From the NCBI GenBank assembly GCA_003342895.1, contig PTFA01000091.1:3392057-3456056 (forward strand): a stretch of DNA of 64,000 nucleotides. The letters are read 5' to 3'. The DNA is from Casuarius casuarius (lineage: Eukaryota; Chordata; Aves; Casuariiformes; Casuariidae). Shown piece after piece: positions 48,139 to 58,400 of this stretch; the first letter of the stretch is position 1; each line of letters begins with the position of its first letter. The notes beneath the pieces are model-generated. The model worked only from the letters and a program-made list of their open reading frames with translations, was not told the DNA's origin and ran no database searches. Position numbers and translations under genes: made by a program.

Positions 48139-50047
48139 GTATTTTCTTTGTTAACCTTTACAAGTCATTAACTTAAAAAAAAAATTTAAAAATGTTATGG
48201 ATGTTGTACATAAATAATGTATTTACAGAGGTCCATATCAGGAGTACTTGAGAGGTACAGCAAGCTCTCAGTCATGTACAAAAAGTTTTAAATGTTATGT
48301 TTTTTACATGTCAAAATAAATGTATTAAACTACTGCTTTCTAGGAAATTGTTTTTTTCATTTTGAGACAGGAGTCTGGGCTGTTACCTGCAATACAAGCA
48401 AAAAAAAAAATCTAAACCTTGTTTGTTCAAAATTTGGAGCTGTTCCTTAGCCATTTGGATAAGGCTGTTTACTTATCTTGTACTTTGTTCTTGCAGGGTT
48501 TTTTTTTTACTCAATCTTTTCGATTAGAAATGTATGTAATACTAAATAGGTATAGTAAATCATGTAAATTTTTGTACACTCAGAGTTATGTCCCTTTAAA
48601 TTATTTTTTATTTTAAGAGATTGCTTTCAGAATAAAGTGTTTGTGTTTTAATAAAAAAAATAAAAAAAACCCCAAAACCCAAAACAGAAGAATTATTTTT
48701 AACAACCAGGCAGGGATAGTAAACTTTTTTAGGCTTACATTCTGTATTAACTGAAATATGACTTTTAGGGACTTAGAGCTTTGGAGTATGGAAATATGAG
48801 GCTCCATCTCTAAACTTGAAAAATGCTGTGTTCAGTAGCAGAGCTGTTGCTTAATGCTATTTCAGGTTGCATGTGTCAAACCTGTTTTGCTTTTGAAATA
48901 TAAATATTTCTGCACGAGAGATAAGGATGTTCAATTTATTGCTTTGTGGATAATCGGCTCACATGACTATGAGTAATCTCAACAATACAAACTGAGAGGA
49001 GACTAATGCTGAACACTTAGTTTGATCATTTAATGGAATTTGCTGTGTTCGGCAATATAAATAGAAAGCAATTCTGAAAGAATGAAACCTTGCATTTAAT
49101 TTTGTGAAAGAATTGGCGCAACAGGGGACTGTTGCCTTTCTGCCTCATAGAGAACCATAACAGTCTGAATGAAGTCTTTTGTGGTCTTTGGTTAAGTCTG
49201 CAATCTCTCTTTTCTGATTGTTCTATTTGATTACTTCAATTACTGCAACTCTGATATAGTTCCCACTTTAATGTTTCGAGTGATACAGTTTTATTTTGCT
49301 AAAGGTGACTCAGGAAATTGTTTTTGTACTAAGGAGGATTTTGTTTTTATACTGACGCCATTTCGTGTTAGCCAAAGAAAAATAGCTAAGGTGACTGGAG
49401 AATGCCATTTTTTCCTATATGTCAACACATCAGATACTGCACATAATGATGTAACTTTAAATCTTTGGGTCAAAGCAATTATACTGAATGCTTGCCTTTG
49501 CCTACTGCATCTGGGACCCACACAGTGGAGGCCTCTAGTTGCAAGTAATATTTGTTTTAAATGCTGTAATAGCTCCTTTAAAAAATTCCAAGTACCAATT
49601 TTGAAACATTTCTTTTTATTTGGCTGTTTTTCTGTGCTTTTTTCCACATGCTCTACTGCTTAAATCAAATACAAACAACAAAAAATATAGTTTGATTGTA
49701 GGAACTCTTTAATTGTTTAATATCTTTTTATGCAATGCCAGCTTATTTACAACGAGGATTAGATCATCCTCTTTTTTTTTGTTGTTGTTTGTTTGTTTGT
49801 TTTTTAATCTTTACAATGATGTTTATGTCCTGGGTTAGATGATATAATCAGAGATATACTGACCTCTGCAGACCATCCTGCTAGCATAATAAAATCTCTT
49901 CTAAATAATCCTAAGTCCAAGAACACTTGCTCATTTATCAGGTGCCAACGTTTGGTGCTTATTTTGATCACTGCTGTTGGTCTTGATTTAATACCATAAG
50001 GAATAGCTGATTGAGTGTTATAAGGCTTGTACCATGTATATTTGCAG
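48139..50047 (+). other. BNIP3L: BNIP3L intron 3
   Basis: GT-AG intron of 1.9 kb. It contains A-rich low complexity near 48649-48687 and a stretch (49271-49663) that is open on both strands without recognisable homology (see findings). No exon is supported. Confidence 0.9.
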
Positions 50048-50151
50048 TCTGAAGAGGAAGCAGTGGAAGGAGAGAAAGAGTTGGAAGTTTTGAAGAAAAG
50101 TGCTGACTGGGTATCAGACTGGTCAAGTAGGCCTGAAAACATTCCTCCTAA
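50048..50151 (+). CDS. BNIP3L: BNIP3L coding exon 4 (residues 116-150), BH3-like/MER
   Basis: 104 bp. The acceptor is atatttgcag and the donor gtgagt. It encodes [20 protein letters not shown] and [14 protein letters not shown] plus two bases of Lys150. The amphipathic [10 protein letters not shown] segment corresponds to the atypical BH3 region. The invariant [14 protein letters not shown] corresponds to the minimal essential region needed for mitophagy in mammalian NIX. Confidence 0.96.
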
Positions 50152-50938
50152 GTGAGTTAAAATCTTTTATTAATGAATATTCCTTTTGTATAAAGGAAAG
50201 AAGAATCATGAGTCACACTTGCATGGAATTACTCTGGCCCTCCAAATAAGACCATCTCAGAAAAAATACATAGGTTTTCCTTGGGGAGGCAATAAAAAGT
50301 CAATGTAATTAAGTATGAAAATCTTAACAGCATCAGAATTACCTTTATATTGAAACTGATATAAATCTACAGCAAGTTGATTACATGGTTACTTTACAAC
50401 ATTATAATTGTTGGGAGAGCTGGGTACTTGGAGCTGGGATTCATGGGATTTAGTCTTGGCTTATTGAATGGAATAGTGTTGGGCAAGTCTCCTAAATTCT
50501 CTGTACCTTTTTTTCTTTCTATGTAAAATATGTAATGTTCATCCACGGAAGGGGAAACGTTGAGATCCTTGAATGCAAAGCATTTTTATTAAAATAGAGG
50601 ATGCTGTCTATATCTGGCAGACTTCTGTATCTCTGTTTGGAACAAAAAATGAGGCTCTTGCTAACAAATCACATCCTGAAATTCCCTCTCTCGGACCTAC
50701 CTCTCTCTTCAGCTACTGCTCCCTTTGTCTCTATACTGTCTGTGTAAGTGGTCTCTCCACAATACCTCCTATTATTCTCTTTGATCCCTTACTCTGTGTA
50801 AGGGGTCTCTTGCTTTGATCTCTAGCTCTTTGTACTTAAAGAAAAAAAAAAGTTCCTACAGAGATCTATGCATTTGTTTGCAAAAAAATAAAACAAAAAA
50901 ACTTGCTAAATTTTTCCCCCCTCCCCCTCTTCTTTCAG
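50152..50938 (+). other. BNIP3L: BNIP3L intron 4
   Basis: GT-AG intron of 787 bp. It contains a recognisable fossil MIR-like SINE on the + strand at 50425-50594 and ends in a strong C/T tract. Confidence 0.92.
50425..50594 (+). repeat. Fossil MIR-like SINE, near full length
   Basis: In order: a 'ggattcatgggatttagtct' region, 'gttgggcaagtctcctaaat', then 'ctctgtacc', 'tatgtaaaatatg', and an L3-like tail 'gttgagatccttgaatgcaa' followed by 'agcatttttattaaaa'. The order and spacing match a MIR core followed by the L3-type tail. It lies in BNIP3L intron 4. Confidence 0.6.
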
Positions 50939-51088
50939 GGAATTTCATTTCAGACATCCTAAACGTTCAGTGTCTTTAAGTATGAGAAAAAGTGGAGCAA
51001 TGAAAAAAGGTGGCATTTTCTCTGCAGAATTTCTTAAGGTTTTCATTCCATCTCTGTTCATATCTCATGTTTTGGCTTTGGGACTAGG
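50939..51088 (+). CDS. BNIP3L: BNIP3L coding exon 5 (residues 150-200), membrane anchor
   Basis: 150 bp. The acceptor is cttctttcag and the donor gtaagt. One base completes Lys150, then [40 protein letters not shown] and ISHVLALGL, plus two bases of Gly200. It gives the basic pre-anchor region and most of the tail-anchor helix (from V184), including H193 and A196 of the dimer interface. Human has Leu where Ile191 is read. Confidence 0.96.
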
Positions 51089-52375
51089 GTAAGTATTAAC
51101 CTAATTCTCACTTCAAATTTTGCATCTGACTGCTTTTCCATTTTACTAGTTTTTCAGGTGCTTACTGGAAAAGGCTTTACAAAGAATAACTAGATTGTTA
51201 TTATAGCTTGCTCAAACTAAATTCAATACACTTTTTTTTTTTTTTTTTTTTAATTCAGGAAAACTTTGCAGCAATTTACTATGCAGCCATTTGTATGCTT
51301 TATTCCTGGAGAGGTTCAAGTTTCTTACGCTAAAAATGCATAACTATCACGAATTTGCAAGTAACCTTTGTGATTTTTAACATGAGTCATTTCCTTATCC
51401 AGCCCTTGTACTTAAATCCTTCACATTATAATATAGGAAAAGTAAGAATAAAATAGGTGGAAAACTACCATAAATTTTACTGTTACAAGAACACTTTGTA
51501 CAACTAATGGTGCAGAAGTCCTGTGTGTATGGCACATACTCTGTAATTTTCAATGTCTAATGCTGCAATTGTCTACTTTAAGTTTTCAAAACTTAACTTT
51601 CAGTAATATCTCACATGTAAAATACTGTATGTATCTTGCGAGATCAGCTACCACTCTGCTCAGCAATGTTTTCAGTGCCTGTGTAATCCAACGTAATCTC
51701 CGAGTTTGCTTAAATTCTTACGTTAATCCGTCTTATATTCTTCTGCGATGGGGGCAAAGATATGCACCACTCATAAATGTGTTTTTATTTAACTTCATAT
51801 TCATTTGTTCCCGGGGTATAATTTAAGTGTCTTTTTACATTGTAAACTATTGACTAAATTAGTAGGATGGAATATGTGAAAGTGTCAGAAGACATTTGTA
51901 CTATAGCAAAATTGTATATTTCTGCGGCGAATTAAATCTTGCCTAGGTTTATTTGTTAGAGGTCAGTGTTTGTTTAGGTCCACAACAGTCACTGTTTTAA
52001 AGCTCACCTTCCTTCATTTATAGGCAGTACTTTTTGCTCTACCGTAATACCTCAGCGTGTTGCTCAGCTGTTCAACAGCCCCCTGTACCTGTTACTCTAC
52101 AAACAGAATGTGAAAGCTTTTAGAGTGGGGTTTTCAAATGAGCTTGGGACTGATAGAAAGACTCTTACTGAACGTTGATAACATCTCTATCCTTCTAGGC
52201 TCTTCTGAAAATCTTACTGTTTAAGTAATTTTATATGAGAAGTGAAATCCTCTGGAAGATTCTCATCAAAAAAACTTATTTGAAAGACAAATTAGAATAG
52301 CTGAATGCATGAGGACTGTTCAAAAACAGGGAGTACTTCTGTGAAATACGATATGCCTTATACTTTTTATTTCAG
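51089..52375 (+). other. BNIP3L: BNIP3L intron 5, with a candidate alternative last exon
   Basis: GT-AG intron of 1.29 kb. A run of 20 T (51232-51251) is followed by taattcag at 51258, then by a reading frame in phase with exon 5 and by an AATAAA at 51447-51452. This is treated as a candidate, not an annotated exon (see findings). Nothing else was seen. Confidence 0.9.
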
Positions 52376-52424
52376 CATCTACATTGGAAAACGACTGACC
52401 ACACCTTCAGCCAGCACTTACTGA
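52376..52424 (+). CDS. BNIP3L: BNIP3L coding exon 6 (residues 200-215) with stop
   Basis: 49 bp coding including TGA. The acceptor is tttatttcag. One base finishes Gly200, then IYIGKRLTTPSASTY and stop. It completes the membrane anchor (G200, G204) and supplies the short intermembrane-space tail, identical to mammals except Thr for Ser in RLTTPS. Confidence 0.96.
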
Positions 52425-52932
52425 AAGATGGAGTGCAAAACCTGGAAATCCACGTGACCTGTGAAGGTGTTACTGTCTCATTTAGTACATTTGACTTGAG
52501 ACCATTTTAAGCATGACCCTGACTTCACCCTTTCTTTATATATCCAGGTTTTCGCTAACTCTTGGAATTCAGTATTGTGTTGGAACTCTGTTGAGGTGTT
52601 TCGCTATCCACCTTCTTTCCCTTTCTTCTGTCATTCCCCTGCCTCTTGGCCTGCAAGACACGTCAGAGTTGCTGAACAGAGTTTACAACTGTCTATATGT
52701 TGCAAGGGCTTCTCTCAATGCAAAATGCCACCAGCAAATTTTAATTTTATCAGTGATGCTGTTGCCTCCTTAGTGCAACCTGACTTAAATTGCAATTGTG
52801 CATGGTATAAATGTTGACTGTGTTATAGTGATAAAATTAACAATCTCTTCAGAAGAAAATTATTATCGATTGGAGCGAAATCGAATTTTGTTTTTGAAAA
52901 ACAAGCTCATTGTAAACTAAGAAATCACTGGC

Positions 52933-52938
52933 AATAAA
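52933..52938 (+). terminator. BNIP3L: Proximal poly(A) signal of BNIP3L
   Basis: AATAAA about 510 bp after the stop. It could produce a short-UTR transcript that lacks the AU-rich hairpin. Use is unproven. Confidence 0.45.
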
Positions 52939-53747
52939 AAAGTATTTTAAATTAGCTTTTGGGGGAATTTACTTAATCCCTTATATTGGCTAACACCATT
53001 TAATTTGCAGGAGGCAAAGACTGCATAAATTTTAAAGTAGGGTAACTAAATCCATCAGCATATTTTAATATTAGGTAATTGTTGTAATCTTGTCTTTTCT
53101 ATGAAGTCAGCTCCTTATTCCTAGTAGGAAAACCTGTCTGATGCCTAGAAAATATTAGAAATATCGCATTGTTTGCATGTGAAGAAGCTTTTCTTTTCCT
53201 TACCTTTTTCTTAAGGGAAAATTTTAAATGTAAAATTTCCCTTCTAAAAGTAGTTTTAAATTAAGGAAAAACCCAACAGCGCTAGGTGTAGTTAGACTCT
53301 GTATAAAAGGATATGATTCTATTTGTTGTGGACCCATTTTACAATTATGAAGATACGGCAGTTTCAGAAGTTAAAGCGTTTGACTTATCTTTAAGGGGGA
53401 CAATCTTGCAGGTGCTTAAAGATTCAGAAGTTGTAAAGCTTTGAAATGTCTTCTGCAAATGAGTTTTCAATATTCCTATTTCTCATTGTTTACTGTACAG
53501 TCCCCTTTGGGGATGTATGAAATCCGAAGATCACTCGTGATGTCTCATGTTAGATAGAATTTTCACTAATGTTGTTGAACTTTTATCTTAGGGAACATTC
53601 AGCCTTGTCCTCCTTCAGTGACACTTTTTTTCAAAATGTGAAGCTTTAGTACCAAATTGTTACAAAGCATTGGGACATACATGTCCTTAAATAGATTTTA
53701 TTGGATTTCAGAACATGTAGCATGACTCTGAAGGATAGAATACTCTG

Positions 53748-53779
53748 TTTTTTTATATATATATAAATATATAAAAAAA
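53748..53779. repeat. AU-only perfect inverted repeat in the BNIP3L 3'UTR
   Basis: TTTTTTTATATAT (53748-53760) is exactly complementary to ATATATAAAAAAA (53767-53779), with a 6-base loop. In RNA this is a 13-bp all-AU hairpin. Confidence 0.85.
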
Positions 53780-55168
53780 TATTATATAGACTTTAATACT
53801 AAGTATTTAGGGAACCAATGCTAATTTTAAAGCTAGCAAAAATCTCATTTAAATAAAATTAGTAGGCTGACTCATAGAAAATGTTAAGAAAATGTGGTCA
53901 GCCAGTTTGGAAAAAGACAGCTACCTACAATTGTTTGCTTGCATCAGATTTTATAGAGTTGATTATTTGATATAGCAGTGATCGCTTGAAACAGTTGATG
54001 TGTAGAGGCTAAATCCCAATTGAGGTTTGGTTTAAAAGACCATAGCTCCCAGGAAGTAAAAAAGTTAAGTATAAATCCACTGCTAAGCTGTATTTATTTT
54101 TATTCTCTACTTCTGAATGCTGTTAGAGAATGCTTTCAGGGTGAAAGGGCAGTCTAACAATTCTGTTGAGACATCTGCTTTTTTTTCTTCTAGTTGTGAA
54201 TACTAGTGGCACTTGAGTTGCCTACAACTGCTACTTGTTTCAAGTGTGGATATTGGGTTTCACCCAAAGGTGGGGGAGGGAAGGGGGAAGTGGTGAAGGG
54301 TGTTTTAGATTGTACCAAGCACATCATTTTAGGGTCCTGCATAAATTGAGGGGAGGGGTGAAAGGCTGAAACATTTTCAGTTCTAATTACAGCACCTTGT
54401 TTTGTATGGAAATTGGAATAGTGGAGAAATAGATTTATACTAAGTAGGGAGTACTTTCATTTAAAAAAGAAAAAGAAAAAATATTACCCCTTTGTAAATT
54501 AAAGGGTAATTCGTCTACAGAATATCTGATAAATAATATTACAAACTATTGACTAGCGTATTGACACAGCTTATATAATAGTTGAAGGAGCCATGAAGTA
54601 AAAAAAATTGTGAAAACTACAACTGAGGAATGGATACGTGATCACTGTAACACTTGCTATGATACAATGCAGTATTTATTGATACCCTACTATAAGCTTT
54701 GGATGAAAGTCTACAACTTCTAGTTTTACAGTGAACAGAAACAGATTGTTGTATAATTTGAAAAGGGGTTTCAACTATTGATAGTTGAAGTTTTAAGACA
54801 AATGTTGTTTAAAAAAGCTTTATATCTGTTTACAGTTTTGGAAAAAAATGCAGGCTTCATTTTTCTTACATTCAGTGAAAACTGGCCTAAAATATTTGTA
54901 CATAGGATCAAGAAAAAAATGCATAAACTCGCACATTAAAAATGCAGCAGGCTAACTTAACTGCAGTAAAAACATATTTACTTACTGTTTTAAAGAGTGA
55001 AAGCTGAAGATTGTTAAAAATTCAAATTTTTTAATTGACATTTGTTGAACTATTGGAGTTAACTGAGCCAAAGTGATTATGCATTCTTCATAGATTAGTT
55101 AGCACTTTGTAACATTATATACAGTTTACAGTACATGTATAAGTTGTAGCTTATAAACATTTTGTGCC

Positions 55169-55174
55169 ATTAAA
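55169..55174 (+). terminator. BNIP3L: Distal poly(A) signal of BNIP3L (ATTAAA)
   Basis: ATTAAA, the commonest variant hexamer, is followed by ctctcac and then a GT-rich element (ctggttgtctg) about 20 bp later. The arrangement fits a cleavage site near 55190. It faces a - strand AATAAA 50 bp further on. Confidence 0.6.
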
Positions 55175-55224
55175 GCTCTCACAAAACTGGTTGTCTGAAA
55201 TTACTTCATGCTGCGCCTCTCCTT

Positions 55225-55230
55225 TTTATT
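55225..55230 (-). terminator. Poly(A) signal of the candidate convergent gene
   Basis: TTTATT on + is AATAAA on -. It lies about 130 nt beyond the stop codon of the candidate - strand exon at 55360-55466. A G-rich/GT region and the BNIP3L tail lie beyond it. Confidence 0.45.
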
Positions 55231-55359
55231 TACTCTCCCCCCCCCCAAACAGGAATGGTTTGTATAATGCTTTGTAAACTTACTGTATTCTGAGTTGCAT
55301 GAACACTGAAGTTGATGTTTATAGACTGAAATATTTTTTTGAAAGATTGCTTTTTTTTT

Positions 55360-55466
55360 TTAATGACTTGGGATCATCAGCTTCTTGTCCTGAAGCACTT
55401 TAAAAAATTTTCCATTGTCAGCAGGGTATACCTGCTCCATTTCTTCCAGTGTCTTCTCAAGGAAAA
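55360..55466 (-). CDS. Candidate terminal exon of an unidentified convergent gene
   Basis: On the - strand, a pyrimidine-rich stretch ending tttaacaag is followed by a frame that finishes a split codon and then reads FLEKTLEEMEQVYPADNGKF FKVLQDKKLMIPSH and TAA (stop at 55362-55360). The composition looks protein-like: mixed charged and hydrophobic residues and an amphipathic helix, not the low-complexity strings of random AT-rich frames. A TAA lies in the same frame just upstream of the AG, so it would have to be a spliced last exon. An AATAAA 130 nt downstream supports it. I do not recognise the protein. The acceptor is AAG rather than CAG, and I could not establish the preceding exon. Two in-phase donor candidates are described in the findings. 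It could be a chance frame or a pseudogene fragment. Confidence 0.4.
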
Positions 55467-58400
55467 CTTGTTAAACAAAATAATATAATGGCATATTAAA
55501 TGCAAAGTAGAATTGGTCAGATTTTGTATCATCGGTCAGTTGTATTTCCTTGTATTTCTCTTCTGTTTCTTAATAAATTTGCAGATTAAAGAGTAGGGGG
55601 CATAAACCCAAGTTGTTAATCTGCCTCTATGTTCAAGGGCACTGCTTATTTCTAAGAGTACCTTGGTAATGTTGGAGGAGTGAAAAAGGGATCTTGTCTG
55701 CTATAAATTCTGAATGTGATCTTTCTGATGCTCTTATTGCCCCTTTTAGTCATCCAGTGTTTTTTGTATATTTTTAATGTTAAAATCCAGAATGTTTTTG
55801 AAAGTGAGATTTTTTTTTTCTCAGAGGTACAGAACTTTTAAGTCCTGTTTTCAAAAAGTTTAGTATTTAGGACTTCCAGTGAAATTTGGGCTTGAAGTCG
55901 AATGCTTTTGAATTATCAGAATTTTGAAGTTACTTTGTAGAGCAGATTTTTTGATCAGTGTTCATCTGCAGCCAACTGAGGTAGAAAGACACGTAGGTAT
56001 CAGAGTAAAAAATGTTCATTGCGCACACAATTTTCAGTTACTTCAGTGCAGTGTTTTGCAGAAGAAAGTAAGTTATTTTAATATTATATAAGCAGCAGTG
56101 TCTAACTAACATGATTCTGTGCTATTAGTAACATTTTGATTAGGGTTTGAGCAGTCCTACTTACTTTCTGTTTTCAAACTTACCTGTATGTGTATGAAAA
56201 GATTTGAATTTACTTTAAATTCTGTGCTTTATGAAAAAAGTTCTTCTACATAAAACTTTTTATGTAAGAACATTTTTATCTAAAAGTGAAATCCTGGCTG
56301 TTTGTAGGAGCTTTGCCTTGTACTTAGCTATATATGATGGTCCCTTTGCATCTTGAGAACCAGATGAAACGATGGGATGCTTGAACTACATTAAATAGTT
56401 TCATCATTTATCGCATTCAGGCGATACAACACAGACATAAGTTAATATCACTTTAGAAACAAAACTATAACCTTAAGGTAGTCCTGGAGAAAAGCTCGTG
56501 CTGGATATAGCAAGTGCCCACATGAAAAAGGAGAAGCTAAATTCATTTCTGCTTCATTAAATCTGTCTCTGTGTCCTGCACTGTATGTCAGCTTGGCCAA
56601 GAGCAGCTGACTCAGCTAAACTTCTGCTTGCAGTACTTAAAGCATGATTGGTCTTGACATTAGGGGGAGAGCGAGTGATGGCTTTCCATTAAGCAAAGTA
56701 AACATGACTTAACTTTTTGAACTACTGCCATAAGACTGAGCAGTACGGAAACTAGCATTTTCTATTTTAAATCTGTTTCCTGGTGCTTCTCTGATAACAC
56801 TGTGAAGTTTGTAGGAAGAGGTATTTTTGTTTGCTTTTTTGGCTTGTCTTTTTTTTGCATTGGTACTATTTAACTTGCAATGTGCTGTCTGTGGACAAAT
56901 TAATGAATCTTAAGGCCAGAAATGGTACCATGAGTGCTTATTCTAGTTTATATAACAAAAGGGAAGAGTAGTGATTCCTGCAAGTAAGTTTAAGTTCTGT
57001 TGTAGTTAAGATATATAATTTAGGGCATAGAAGGACACGTTCTTGCAAAGATTTTGGTGTGTGGAGTTGTGCTGGTGCTCCCACTTAATTCAGTTGCTCC
57101 AGTCTTTAACTTCATCTCTTACTTTGGACTGAGTTTTAAATTCCAGCTAGATGATCCCTTTATGCCTTTCTTTGGTAGATGAAAGAGCCTTTCACTCTCA
57201 GGAATATATTCCATATAGACTGTGGTCCAGTCTCCGAAATAAGTGTTTTAATGAAAATCTCCATATTTTAAGATGGCTCCTCTTTGGGGAATTTCACATG
57301 CTTCTACTACTGAAGTGTTACATGCATCTAAATACACGGTGGGAAATGGTCACATTACTTATCTGTGAACTGTAGAACAATTATGTTTGCCAAATAGTAT
57401 CTTCAGTAAAATTCGAGTTGAAGCCTGCCAACACACTAGTGTGACATGCCTGAATAGATCGAGGTTTTGCTTATGAAAATTTAATGGCATCAGCACAATG
57501 GCTGACTATTGCAACTGCTCCCACTGGGGTGGGATTTTTCACAGGAGCCTGTGAAGGGAACACAGGCTTACTGCTAGGTAATTTCATTTGGGAGTACCCA
57601 GCTCAGTTTTTCACATTTCTTTGGGGAAATTCCATCCTTTGTTTAATCTCTTTCACCTTTCTGTGATGATTTGCAGAATTAATTGTTAAATATTAACATT
57701 TATAAGCTTCTCGAAATCTCTTAAGTGCTTGTTTTCCTACCACCACCTGAAAAATATATTCCTCTTTTACTTTAAAAATGTTACATGAAATTTGGACCAT
57801 GCAAAATATAAAAGGTGCATGGGTGGCAGTACAAACAAACTACCATCATCGTTCTCCCAGTGGCTTCCCCCTTGCCCTGCTTTCATGAATGGAAGCAAGC
57901 AGTTTGATTATGTTTCAGGTAGCGTGAAGAGCTTTTACAGTTCTGACAGATCTTCAGCTGGAGCAATGAGCACAAGATTTTGCCTCCTTTCGCAACTTAC
58001 TTTATTGAAAACCTCTTGCTTCTGTGCTTCCATTATTCACCTTAAAGCCCTGCATTCATTCCTTGGACGTCTGTTCTCATCTTGTTTCATGCACTTCTGT
58101 TTCCCATGGTCTGCCCAGTCTTCTCTTCTGGCTGCTCTTTCAGTTTCCTTCATTCACTTCTGTTTTCTTGCTGCTTCTCATTTCTATTCAATTAACATGA
58201 GCAAGCACCCTCTTTCTGAGTACCCATCTATTCCATGAAGTGTTTCAATTATCAAGACAACATTGCCTTGTTTTGTAGTGTATTTTCTGGTTTCATGAGG
58301 CCTTCGATTTTTCCAGGTAGGTATGTGGTCAGTTCCACAGCTGCTGGTCCTGCATTCTGTTAATTTGTGGTTGATCTGCATAACTGGATCTAGTAAAGCC

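Larger units (their letters stand above)
40085..55190 (+). other. BNIP3L: BNIP3L (NIX) gene span
   Basis: BNIP3L/NIX is an outer-mitochondrial-membrane, BH3-like mitophagy receptor. It recruits ATG8-family proteins (LC3/GABARAP) through an N-terminal LIR and drives mitochondrial removal, notably in red-cell maturation and hypoxia (family knowledge). Six coding exons join in phase to 648 bp, or 215 residues plus stop, against 219 in human. Visible features are a poly-Asn tract (residues 11-15), the LIR W31-V-E-L34 preceded by S29-S30, a Ser-rich middle, the BH3-like/minimal essential region with [17 protein letters not shown] (133-149), and a C-terminal anchor at about 184-204 with A196-x3-G200-x3-G204 for dimerisation. 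The tail ends PSASTY as in mammals. Only the first about 25 residues differ strongly from human. The 5' limit is approximate. Confidence 0.96.
52425..55190 (+). other. BNIP3L: BNIP3L 3'UTR
   Basis: Long AT-rich untranslated region of about 2.77 kb, similar in size to the long 3'UTR of mammalian BNIP3L as I recall it. It contains an early AATAAA (52933-52938), an AU-only perfect hairpin (53748-53779) and many U-rich tracts. The end is assigned to an ATTAAA at 55169-55174. There is no credible open frame on either strand. Confidence 0.75.

Noticed and set aside
56150..56230. Strong - strand donor (CAG|GTAAGTTT, exon end 56184)
   Set aside because: Stops close upstream in the required phase leave under 30 nt of frame, so it is probably a chance site.
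57792..58238. A 148-codon + frame, the longest outside known exons in the distal part
   Set aside because: It begins at TTG rather than ATG, is rich in Cys/Phe/Ser/His from a pyrimidine-rich strand, and shows no recognisable domain, CpG island or splice pattern.
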